This document shows positions 38,251 to 46,195 of a DNA stretch of 64,000 nt, in pieces (position 1 is the stretch's first letter; every line of letters starts with the position of its first letter). The translations under genes were made by a program, and so were the position numbers. A model generated the notes under the pieces. That model made no database searches, was not told the DNA's origin, and saw only the letters and a program-made list of their open reading frames with translations. Origin of the DNA: JAAZMI01 sp964603615 (GTDB lineage: Bacteria; Bacillota; Dethiobacteria; DTU022; UBA8154); NCBI GenBank assembly GCA_964603615.1, contig CAZRVU010000009.1, forward strand, positions 1-64,000, in the 5' to 3' direction.

Positions 38251-39339
38251 ATGTCCCTAAATCTGGAAGGAGAATTTTTGAATCTGCTGGCACCGGAGTT
38301 TCCAGAAATTCTAGTGCGGCGTTACAGCCTCTTGCGTAAAGTGTATTACTCTGCGCCCATGGGCCGCCGCACCCTGGCCGCTTATTTCCAGGTAGGGGAG
38401 AGAGTGTTACGCAGGGAGATTGCTATTTTACGGGAGCAAGGCCTGCTCATTGTTGAGCCGCGGGGAATTAGTTTAACTGCCCTCGGCGAAGCGGCCGTTT
38501 TATCCATTACGCCGGACTTGAAATCATTTTTGGGTTTAACGGTCCTCGAGGATAAGCTTTTAAAATTATTAAAAGTAAAGAGCGTTTTGGTTGTGCCGGG
38601 GAATCTGGAAAATGACGAAATTGTCTTGTTGGAGATGGGCCGTGCTGCTGCCAGGGTATTAAGGGAATGCCTGGTTGCAGATATGGTTTTGGCCATATCC
38701 GGGGGGACATCTTGTGCTGCCGTGGCCGATATGCTGCCCGAAGCTCCCGCCCCGCCAGGCATTACAGTAGTTCCAGCGAGGGGCGGGTTGGGAGGAGTTG
38801 TTGACTACCAGCCCAATACCATTGCGGCGCGGGTGGCTTTAAAATTAAAGGCCCGTTACCGCTTGTTGTACCTGCCCGATTCCTTAAGCGAGGCTACGCT
38901 GCAACTGTTGTTGCAGGAGAAAGAAATTGCAGAGGTCATCAACTTGATCAATACGGCCCGCGTGTTGCTGCACGGCATTGGGACGGCGCAAGAGATGGCC
39001 CGGTACAGGGGAGCCACTCCGGATGAGCTGCAAAGGTTGCGCAGCCGGGGGGCTGTAGGGGAGGTTTTTGGGGTTTTTTATGACGGTCAGGGGGAGGTTG
39101 TAGAACGCATTCCCAGCCTGGGCCTCTATTTAGAGGGGCTGAGCCAAAGGGTGGAACACGCGATCGTTGTAGCCGGGGGCAAAAGGAAGGCTCAAGCAAT
39201 TGTGGCCGTGGTGGGGAATCATTCACGCGATCTGCTCATTTTGGATGAAGGTGCAGCCCGGGAGATCCTCAAATTACACGGAGAGGAGGACAACACTTTA
39301 TCTTCAACGGTGGAGGGCCTTCCCTGCAAGATGCGGTAA
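38251..39339 (+). CDS. cggR: Central glycolytic genes regulator CggR (SorC/DeoR family)
   Basis: CggR represses the gap-pgk-tpi-pgm-eno operon until fructose-1,6-bisphosphate rises. The protein (362 residues) has an N-terminal winged HTH (GRRTLAAYFQVGERVLRREI) and a SorC-type sugar-phosphate domain with AISGGTSCAAVADM, the GARGGLGG-like PARGGLGG, and GIGTA. I chose ATG 38251 with AAAGGAG 11 bases upstream rather than GTG 38230. The gene directly precedes gap, as in Bacillus, so it probably controls the glycolytic genes and itself. Confidence 0.92.
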   Translation: MSLNLEGEFLNLLAPEFPEILVRRYSLLRKVYYSAPMGRRTLAAYFQVGERVLRREIAILREQGLLIVEPRGISLTALGEAAVLSITPDLKSFLGLTVLEDKLLKLLKVKSVLVVPGNLENDEIVLLEMGRAAARVLRECLVADMVLAISGGTSCAAVADMLPEAPAPPGITVVPARGGLGGVVDYQPNTIAARVALKLKARYRLLYLPDSLSEATLQLLLQEKEIAEVINLINTARVLLHGIGTAQEMARYRGATPDELQRLRSRGAVGEVFGVFYDGQGEVVERIPSLGLYLEGLSQRVEHAIVVAGGKRKAQAIVAVVGNHSRDLLILDEGAAREILKLHGEEDNTLSSTVEGLPCKMR

Positions 39340-39390
39340 AAAGAATGTTTTGTGCGAACCTGTATTCTTTCGAGCAGTAGGGTAAAATAT

Positions 39391-39431
39391 GAACATCATG
39401 TAAATATTATCTGAACGTGGTGTAAATATTA
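39391..39431 (+). promoter_or_regulatory. Direct repeats upstream of gap (candidate operator)
   Basis: Two 19-bp repeats, GAACATCATGTAAATATTA and GAACGTGGTGTAAATATTA, start at 39391 and 39413. The 22-bp spacing puts them on one face of the helix. They end just before the gap GGAGG site. Confidence 0.5.
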
Positions 39432-39444
39432 AGGAGGCAAAATA

Positions 39445-40449
39445 ATGACTGTTAAAGTTGGGATCAACGGGTTTGGCAGGGTGGCCAAATCTTGTTTGCG
39501 CGCCGTCAGGAATCTTCCGGGGTTGGAAATCGTTGCCGTAAACAGCGTGCGCGATCCAAAATTATTGGCGCACTTGCTAAAGTATGATTCCGTTTACGGC
39601 ACCTTCGAGGCCAATGTGGAGGCCGAGGGGCAAACTTTATTGATTGACGGGCAAAAAATTAAAATATTTGCGGACAGGGATCCGGCGCGTTTACCCTGGG
39701 GAGAGGTTGGCGTAGATGTCGTGCTAGAAGCGACGGGTGCTTTCAGGGACCGGGAATCTGCAGCTCTTCACCTGCAGGGGGGAGCCCGCAAAGTGATCAT
39801 TACTGCGCCCGGCAAGGATGTCGATTTGACGATCGTGATGGGCGTGAACGAAGCCGATTATCAGCCGGCTAAGCACCACGTCGTCTCCAACGCATCTTGC
39901 ACCACCAATTGCTTGGCGCCGGTCGTGAAGGTTATGCATGAAAAAGCGGTGATCCGGCGGGCCTTGATGACGACCATTCACTCTTATACGAATGATCAAC
40001 GCTTGCTGGATATTACGCACACAGATTTCCGGCGGGCCCGGGCTGCGGCTGTTTCTATGATACCGACTACCACGGGGGCCGCTCGCAACGTGGGCCTTGT
40101 CATGCCGGAGCTGCAGGGAAAAATTAACGGGTTGGCGATCCGGGTGCCGACTTTTGTAACCTCGCTGGTCGACTTGGTGGCCGAGGTGGAGAAAAACATT
40201 ACGGCTGAAGAAATGAATGAAGCCTTCCAAGCTGCTGCGCAGGGTGCGATGAAAGGGTTTTTGGGCGTTACCTTTGAACCTTTGGTTTCGGTCGATTTTA
40301 AGCAGAGCAACTATTCCGCCGTGGTAGATGCTCTCTCTACCATGGTTATCGACGATAAAATGATCAAAGTTCTTGCTTGGTATGACAACGAGTGGGGATA
40401 TGCTCGCCGGACTCTGGATCTGGCTGCTTATTTAGGAGCCAGGCTTTAA
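39445..40449 (+). CDS. gap: Glyceraldehyde-3-phosphate dehydrogenase
   Basis: This enzyme oxidises glyceraldehyde-3-phosphate to 1,3-bisphosphoglycerate. The 334-residue protein has the Rossmann start VGINGFGRVAK, catalytic Cys in SNASCTTNCLAP and the His in TTIHSYTNDQ. At the end of the second strand the usual aspartate that prefers NAD is replaced: VNSVRDP (residues 32-38). That change resembles NADP-accepting forms, so cofactor preference may be mixed. ATG 39445 follows AAGGAGG. It is the first catalytic gene of the glycolytic operon. Confidence 0.96.
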   Translation: MTVKVGINGFGRVAKSCLRAVRNLPGLEIVAVNSVRDPKLLAHLLKYDSVYGTFEANVEAEGQTLLIDGQKIKIFADRDPARLPWGEVGVDVVLEATGAFRDRESAALHLQGGARKVIITAPGKDVDLTIVMGVNEADYQPAKHHVVSNASCTTNCLAPVVKVMHEKAVIRRALMTTIHSYTNDQRLLDITHTDFRRARAAAVSMIPTTTGAARNVGLVMPELQGKINGLAIRVPTFVTSLVDLVAEVEKNITAEEMNEAFQAAAQGAMKGFLGVTFEPLVSVDFKQSNYSAVVDALSTMVIDDKMIKVLAWYDNEWGYARRTLDLAAYLGARL

Positions 40450-40475
40450 AATATTGACGGGGGTGTACTGCAACC

Positions 40476-41687
40476 TTGTCCAAATTAACCTTGAAGGATA
40501 TTGCGGTGGAAGGGAAAAGAGTGTTTGTGCGGGTTGACTTCAATGTTCCTCTCACGCCGGAGGGAGAAGTTTTGGATGATACCAAAATCCGTGCTGCGTT
40601 GCCCACCATCGAATTTTTGCGGGAACGGGGCAGCCGGGTAATTCTTGCCTCCCATCTTGGACGCCCCCAAGGGCGTGTTGTAGATGAATTGCGCATGGAT
40701 CCCGTTGCCAGGCGGCTTTCCCGGCTGATGGGCCAGGCGGTGCAAAAAGTCGATGTTATCGTCGGGCAGGAGGCAGAGCACGCCGTGGAAGCTTTGGCTC
40801 CGGGGGAGGTGCTTTTGCTGGAGAACCTCAGGTTTGAGGCTGCAGAAGAAAAGAACGACCCTGCCTTTGCGGCGGCTCTCTCCCGGTTGGCGGATATTTT
40901 TGTGAACGATGCTTTCGGCACGGCCCATCGCGCCCATGCTTCCAATAGCGGGTTGGCACGCTACCTGCCGGCGGTGGCAGGGCTGTTGATGGAGAAGGAG
41001 ATTGTGCATCTAACGAGATGCCGAGAAAATCCCCCTTCCCCCCTCGTAGCTGTTTTGGGCGGGAAAAAGGTTGCCGATAAAATCGGCGTGATCCGCTCCT
41101 TTTTATCCAGCGTCGACAGCATACTCCTCGGCGGGGCTATGGCCAACACTTTTTTGCGGGCCCGGGGTTTGGCGCCCGGCGATTCATTTTTTGAAAAAGA
41201 TAAGGTCGATGTGGCGGCAGATCTCCTGCGGGAAGCCGGGGACCGGGGCAAGGCAAAAATTGTTTTGCCTCTCGATGTGGTCATTGTCCAGGAATTGCGC
41301 GCCCAGAGCCCTTTTAAAATTGTGAAGGTGGATGAAATCCCCGCAGGCTGGAGTGCGGTGGATATCGGGCCGCAAACGGTGGAGCTGTTTAAGAAAACTA
41401 TCGCTGCCGCGCGGATGATTCTTTGGAACGGCCCCCTGGGCGCCTACGAATTTCCTCCTTTTAACAAAGGAACGGAGATGGTTGCCCGGGCCATAGCGGA
41501 GGCCAGCGCGGAATCCATCGTTGGCGGGGGTGATATAGTTGCTGCCCTGGATCAGTTGGGCCTTTCCCGGCAAATGACCCATATCTCCACAGGAGGAGGG
41601 GCCATTTTAGAGTTTTGGGAAGGGAAAGAACTGCCGGGTTTGGCGGCTTTAGATGATAGTAACCAGACAGAAAACAAAAACCGGTAA
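40476..41687 (+). CDS. pgk: Phosphoglycerate kinase
   Basis: Pgk transfers phosphate from 1,3-bisphosphoglycerate to ADP. The 403-residue protein shows VFVRVDFNVPL, the SHLGRPQG substrate loop, LLENLRFEAAEEKND, VLGGKKVADKIGVI, and the C-terminal STGGGAILEF nucleotide loop. A TTG start at 40476 lies 10 bases after GGGGGTG. It is separated by 26 bp from gap and overlaps the upstream untranslated part of tpiA only. Confidence 0.96.
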   Translation: MSKLTLKDIAVEGKRVFVRVDFNVPLTPEGEVLDDTKIRAALPTIEFLRERGSRVILASHLGRPQGRVVDELRMDPVARRLSRLMGQAVQKVDVIVGQEAEHAVEALAPGEVLLLENLRFEAAEEKNDPAFAAALSRLADIFVNDAFGTAHRAHASNSGLARYLPAVAGLLMEKEIVHLTRCRENPPSPLVAVLGGKKVADKIGVIRSFLSSVDSILLGGAMANTFLRARGLAPGDSFFEKDKVDVAADLLREAGDRGKAKIVLPLDVVIVQELRAQSPFKIVKVDEIPAGWSAVDIGPQTVELFKKTIAAARMILWNGPLGAYEFPPFNKGTEMVARAIAEASAESIVGGGDIVAALDQLGLSRQMTHISTGGGAILEFWEGKELPGLAALDDSNQTENKNR

Positions 41688-41706
41688 GGATGGAGCTGAC
41701 GGTGTA

Positions 41707-42480
41707 ATGCGCAAAAAAATGCTCGTGGCCAACTGGAAAATGTATAAGACCCGGGCGGAAGCAGCAGCATTCATGCAGCATTTTCTGAAGGAAATAACGA
41801 TGCAGCAGGCTGTAGAGATCGTCATCTGTGCTCCTTTTACAGCTTTGGCAGATCTTGCAGCCTCCCTAGAAAAAGGCGGGCTGCAGCTAGGGGCACAGAA
41901 CATGTACTGGCCGGATGAAGGGGCTTTCACCGGGGAGATCTCCCCTTCGATGTTGAAGGAGGTTGGGGTAAAATATGTGTTGGTAGGCCACTCTGAAAGG
42001 CGCCGTTATTTTGGCGAGGAGGAAGCCTTAATCCATAAAAAAGTAGCGGCGGCCCTGGCTCATGGTTTGAAGCCTATCCTCTGCGTGGGCGAAAACGAGA
42101 AAGAGCGCCGGGCCGGCCAAACAGAAAAAGTTATCCGGGAGCAGTTATGGGGAGCGCTTTCCGGCTTAGAGGTTCAAGATGAGCTGGACCAAAAAATAGT
42201 TTTGGCCTATGAACCCGTTTGGGCGATCGGCACGGGAACTCCTGCCCGCGGGGAGGACGCCGGTGCAGTTGCCGCTTTAATTCGTTCTTTGCTGCAGGAA
42301 AAAGGGTGCGGCTGGGCTGACAAAGTGCGTATTCTTTACGGTGGCAGCGTGCAAGCAGAGAACATGGCGGATTTTACGGCACAAAGGGAGATCGACGGCG
42401 CTCTCGTCGGGGGCAGCAGTCTTGTAGCCCCTGATTTTGCTGCGCTGCTGACGGTTATGTTGGACAGGGGGGGAGCTTGA
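41707..42480 (+). CDS. tpiA: Triosephosphate isomerase
   Basis: TpiA interconverts dihydroxyacetone phosphate and glyceraldehyde-3-phosphate. The 257-residue protein starts MRKKMLVANWKMYKT, with the active-site Lys in NWK, His in VGHSERR and Glu in AYEPVWAIGTG; YGGSVQ closes the phosphate site. I chose ATG 41707 as the family start; an open frame back to 41653 overlaps pgk. The stop codon is 1 bp before the next gene. Confidence 0.95.
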   Translation: MRKKMLVANWKMYKTRAEAAAFMQHFLKEITMQQAVEIVICAPFTALADLAASLEKGGLQLGAQNMYWPDEGAFTGEISPSMLKEVGVKYVLVGHSERRRYFGEEEALIHKKVAAALAHGLKPILCVGENEKERRAGQTEKVIREQLWGALSGLEVQDELDQKIVLAYEPVWAIGTGTPARGEDAGAVAALIRSLLQEKGCGWADKVRILYGGSVQAENMADFTAQREIDGALVGGSSLVAPDFAALLTVMLDRGGA

Positions 42481-42481
42481 G

Positions 42482-44020
42482 GTGCCAGCGGAAGAAAGCG
42501 ACTTTGTAGTTTTGATCGTTATGGATGGTTGGGGACTGGCTACGGAAGGAGACAGCAATGCTATTGCGCTGGCCTCTACCCCGCAGCTCGATGCCCTTTA
42601 CCGCCGGTATCCAGTGACGCAGTTGGCTTGCAGCGGCGAGGCGGTAGGGTTGCCGGCAAACCAGATGGGCAACTCCGAGGTAGGGCACCTCAACCTTGGT
42701 GCCGGGCGCATCGTCCTGCAAGATATGCTGCGCATCAACAAAGCGATAGAAGACGGCTCTTTCTTTCAAAATGAAATCTTTAAAGAGATCCTGCAAAAAG
42801 TTAGCACTCGAAACTCGGCCCTGCATCTCATGGGCCTGCTCTCGGATGGCGGCGTGCATAGTCATCTTACGCATCTTTATGCTCTGTTGAAGCTGGCAAA
42901 GAAAGCCGGGCTTGTCAAAGTTTATGTGCAGGCCATACTAGATGGCCGGGATACCCCGCCCCAAAGTGCCGGGCAGTACCTGCAGGCACTGGAAAAAGAA
43001 ATGGCTGCTCTGCAGATCGGCAAAGTGGCCAGTATTGCCGGGCGTTTCTACAGCATGGATCGCGACCGGCGCTGGCCGCGGATCGAAAAGGCCTACCGGG
43101 CTTACGTCTACGGTGAGGGCTACCGGGCCGGAGACAGCCTGACGGCGCTGGCGGAAGCTTATGCCAGGGGGGAAACGGATGAATTTGTCAAGCCGGTGGT
43201 GATCCTTAATGATTGGGGACAGCCGGTAGCTTTGATTAACAACGATGACGGGTTGATCTTTTTCAACTTTCGTGCTGATCGCGCCCGGCAGATTACCAGG
43301 GCTTTTGTGCAGCAGGATTTTAAGGAATTTGAGCGGGGAGCCAGCCCTTCTTTTCCTTATTATGTTGGTTTTACAGAATACGAGCATAGCTTCCCCGTGC
43401 CAGCGGCTTTTCCACCGGAGTACCCGCAGGCCACTTTAGGGGAGGTGCTCTCCAAGGCAGGAAAGCGCCAGCTCAGGGTAGCCGAAACTGAAAAGTATGC
43501 TCATGTGACCTATTTTTTTAACGGGGGACGGGAAGAACCTTACCCCGGAGAGGATAGGATCCTCGTCCCTTCTCCTGCCGTTAGCACTTATGATCTGCAA
43601 CCGGAAATGAGCGCCGGGGAAGTGACGGAAAAGGTTTTACAGGCACTGGAGAAAGAACGTTACGATCTAATCGTTATTAATTATGCCAACGCAGATATGC
43701 TCGGTCATACAGGGATCTTGGGCGCGGCGATCAAGGCAGTGGAGACGGTGGACCGGGAAGTGGGCCGGGTGGTGGCAAAGGTTTTGGAAAAAGGGGGGAC
43801 GGTGCTGGTGACTGCCGATCATGGCAATGCTGAAAAAATGATGGAGAACGGCACGCCGCACACTGCACATACCAATAATGACACCCCTTTTATCCTTATT
43901 ACCAAAGGGGGAGGCTATGCTCTGACCCGGCGGGGGAAATTAGCGGATGTGGCCCCGACGATTTTGCGATTACTGGCCTTGCCCATTCCTGCTGAAATGA
44001 GTGGCAAACCCCTGTTCTAG
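42482..44020 (+). CDS. gpmI: Phosphoglycerate mutase, 2,3-bisphosphoglycerate-independent
   Basis: GpmI interconverts 3- and 2-phosphoglycerate with two manganese ions. The 512-residue protein has the alkaline-phosphatase fold motifs: LIVMDGWGLA, the phosphorylated serine in QMGNSEVGHLNLG, DGRDTPP, RADRARQ, YANADMLGHTG and TADHGNAE. A GTG start at 42482 follows GGGGGAG, practically touching the tpiA stop codon. Confidence 0.96.
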   Translation: MPAEESDFVVLIVMDGWGLATEGDSNAIALASTPQLDALYRRYPVTQLACSGEAVGLPANQMGNSEVGHLNLGAGRIVLQDMLRINKAIEDGSFFQNEIFKEILQKVSTRNSALHLMGLLSDGGVHSHLTHLYALLKLAKKAGLVKVYVQAILDGRDTPPQSAGQYLQALEKEMAALQIGKVASIAGRFYSMDRDRRWPRIEKAYRAYVYGEGYRAGDSLTALAEAYARGETDEFVKPVVILNDWGQPVALINNDDGLIFFNFRADRARQITRAFVQQDFKEFERGASPSFPYYVGFTEYEHSFPVPAAFPPEYPQATLGEVLSKAGKRQLRVAETEKYAHVTYFFNGGREEPYPGEDRILVPSPAVSTYDLQPEMSAGEVTEKVLQALEKERYDLIVINYANADMLGHTGILGAAIKAVETVDREVGRVVAKVLEKGGTVLVTADHGNAEKMMENGTPHTAHTNNDTPFILITKGGGYALTRRGKLADVAPTILRLLALPIPAEMSGKPLF

Positions 44021-44056
44021 GGAAGGCAACAAAGTTTGAAGAGAGGGTGATCTGTA

Positions 44057-45307
44057 ATGACGACGATTATCGAAGTGATCTATGCCCGGGAGATATTGGA
44101 TTCCAGGGCAAATCCCACCGTGGAGGTCGATGTGGTTCTTAGCGGCGGGTTCATAGGGCGTGCTTCAGTTCCCTCCGGGGCTTCGACGGGTTCTTTCGAG
44201 GCTGTGGAGCTCCGGGATAAGGATAAAAAGCGTTACCTGGGCAAAGGGGTTTTGACAGCCCTGCAAAATATCCGGGACAAAATAGTACCGGCGGTTACAG
44301 GCCGGGATGCACTGGATCAAGGGGAGATAGATCGTCTTTTGATAGAAGCCGACGGGACAGAGAATAAAGGAAAATTAGGTGCGAATGCCATCCTTGGCGT
44401 TTCCCTGGCAACGGCTCGTGCTGCGGCCAATGCTTTGGGCCTGCCGCTTTACCGTTACTTAGGAGGGTTAAACGGAAATTTGCTGCCCCTGCCCATGATG
44501 AACATTTTAAATGGGGGTATGCACGCTGATAATAATGTTGATGTACAGGAATTTATGATCGTGCCGGCCTCGGCCAAAAATTTTCGTGAAGCGCTGCGCC
44601 AGGGTGCCGAAGTCTACCACCATTTAAAAAAGGTGCTCAAGGAGAGGGGCCTGAACACGGGAGTGGGCGACGAAGGCGGTTTTGCTCCTAACCTTACCTC
44701 CAATGAAGATTCTTTGCAGCTAATTATGGAGGCGATAGAACAGGCCGGATATAAACCGGGCGAGGATATTCAACTGGCTTTGGATGTGGCGGCAACGGAA
44801 CTTTATACGGGGGGTAAGTATCATTTAAGGGGCGAAGGCCTGGAGATGACCTCCGGGGGTTTGATCGAATATTACAGCAAAATGGTGGAAAAATACCCGA
44901 TTATCTCTATTGAAGACGGGTTGGCAGAAGAGGATTGGGAAGGCTGGAGGGAGCTCACCTCCGCCCTTGGACACAAATTGATGTTGGTGGGTGATGATAT
45001 CTTTGTCACCAATCCCCAGCGGCTAAGCCGGGGTATCAAGGAAGGCGTAGGTAACGCTATTTTGATCAAGATGAATCAAATCGGCACGGTTTCGGAGACG
45101 CTGCAGACGATTCAATTGGCGGTGAGCAAGGGGTACCGCTGTGTAATCTCACATCGTTCCGGTGAAACGGAAGATACGGCCATTGCCGATCTGGCCGTGG
45201 CTGTAAATGCCGGCTATCTTAAAACCGGTGCCCCGGCCCGTTCGGAAAGAGCAGCTAAGTACAACCGCTTGCTGCGTATTGAAGAAGGGCTGGGGATTAT
45301 CGATTAG
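44057..45307 (+). CDS. eno: Enolase
   Basis: Enolase converts 2-phosphoglycerate to phosphoenolpyruvate. The 416-residue protein carries the full set of active-site blocks: SGASTGSFEAVELRD, the Glu in GDEGGFAPNL, metal ligands in LALDVAATE, SIEDGLAEEDWEGW and GDDIFVTN, the Lys in ILIKMNQIGT, and SHRSGETEDT. ATG 44057 follows GAGAGGGTG. It is the last gene of the glycolytic operon, followed by a strong hairpin. Confidence 0.97.
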   Translation: MTTIIEVIYAREILDSRANPTVEVDVVLSGGFIGRASVPSGASTGSFEAVELRDKDKKRYLGKGVLTALQNIRDKIVPAVTGRDALDQGEIDRLLIEADGTENKGKLGANAILGVSLATARAAANALGLPLYRYLGGLNGNLLPLPMMNILNGGMHADNNVDVQEFMIVPASAKNFREALRQGAEVYHHLKKVLKERGLNTGVGDEGGFAPNLTSNEDSLQLIMEAIEQAGYKPGEDIQLALDVAATELYTGGKYHLRGEGLEMTSGGLIEYYSKMVEKYPIISIEDGLAEEDWEGWRELTSALGHKLMLVGDDIFVTNPQRLSRGIKEGVGNAILIKMNQIGTVSETLQTIQLAVSKGYRCVISHRSGETEDTAIADLAVAVNAGYLKTGAPARSERAAKYNRLLRIEEGLGIID

Positions 45308-45369
45308 GGCATAGCTAGAACCGATGAAAGGTTATTGTTATCATCGAAGCTTTTCTTAGATTGTTCAAA

Positions 45370-45414
45370 GATGCCGGGGCCGGCTGGCGTAAAACGCTTG
45401 TCAGCCCCGGCATC
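45370..45414 (+). terminator. Hairpin after eno
   Basis: GATGCCGGGGC and GCCCCGGCATC form a long GC-rich stem, extended by an inner imperfect helix. The T-run is short (TTGTGG). It probably ends the glycolytic operon. Confidence 0.65.
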
Positions 45415-45442
45415 TTGTGGTAAAATATCTGTATCATTTATT

Positions 45443-45668
45443 GATTCTACTGCCTAAACTCTATTTGCAAGGCGTGCGCTGAAATCAGCATCCCTTCGAC
45501 TGACAATTTTTCGCCCGGGCCAATTGAACGTCCTCTTCAAAAAGCCCTAAAAATGGCGTCCTGCCATTTTTGGTTTAAAATTGTGGCGTCTTCAGGGGCT
45601 GGTTTTTACAACTCCCGCCCAAGCAAATTTTGTCTTATGCAGCAGCATGTAATTTTTGCAGTGGAATC
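45443..45668 (+). repeat. MITE-like element, full copy 5
   Basis: A 226-bp copy between GATTCTACTGC (45443-45453) and GCAGTGGAATC (45658-45668), with the AAAAATGGC/GCCATTTTT hairpin inside. It separates the eno terminator from secG. Confidence 0.85.
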
Positions 45669-45704
45669 TTTAATAGGTTTTTTTAAACAAAGAAGGTGGA
45701 ATAA

Positions 45705-45932
45705 TTGCAGACAGCAATAATCGTGATCTATGTCATTGTTTGCCTGGCGCTGATTGCTACTGTTTTGTTGCAGTCCGGGCGAAGCGCCGGTCTTTCGGGG
45801 GCTATCGCCGGAGGGGCGCAATCCCTCTTTGGCAAGAAAAAGGGGATGGATGATCTCCTGGGAAGGATAACCACGGGGTTGGCAATTGGCTTTATGCTGT
45901 TAGCGATTGCCCTCACTGTGTTCGTGCGCTAG
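45705..45932 (+). CDS. secG: Preprotein translocase subunit SecG
   Basis: SecG is the small third subunit of the SecYEG channel. The 75-residue protein has two membrane helices (IIVIYVIVCLALIATVLLQ and the C-terminal GLAIGFMLLAIALTVF) linked by the conserved GRSAGLSGAIAGGAQSLFGK loop. A TTG start at 45705 follows GAAGGTGG. Its place between eno and hppA/rnr is common in Clostridia. Confidence 0.93.
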   Translation: MQTAIIVIYVIVCLALIATVLLQSGRSAGLSGAIAGGAQSLFGKKKGMDDLLGRITTGLAIGFMLLAIALTVFVR

Positions 45933-46195
45933 CACGTTAAGGCGATTCTCCTTATCGCCTTCGTCAATCTGCAATCTTCGTCCAGTACTTCACTGTGCTT
46001 ATGCGCCAGCACGTTTAGGCGATCAGTGAATGTTAATGCGATTTTTAGGATAAAAAGTCTAATCGTCCCGGGAGGGGGTGTTGTTTATAACGGAAAGGGA
46101 ACAATAAGAAAATAGGTAAATGTGAAAAACAGGGAATATTGATAAATAAGGGAATATTAACAAAAGTATGAAAAGTGAAAGGGAGGAGGATAACG

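Noticed and set aside
44025..44056. ACAAAGTTTGAAG before eno resembling the 72-bp repeat after rapZ
   Set aside because: Only about 13 bases match, and they overlap a normal ribosome-site region; chance is likely.
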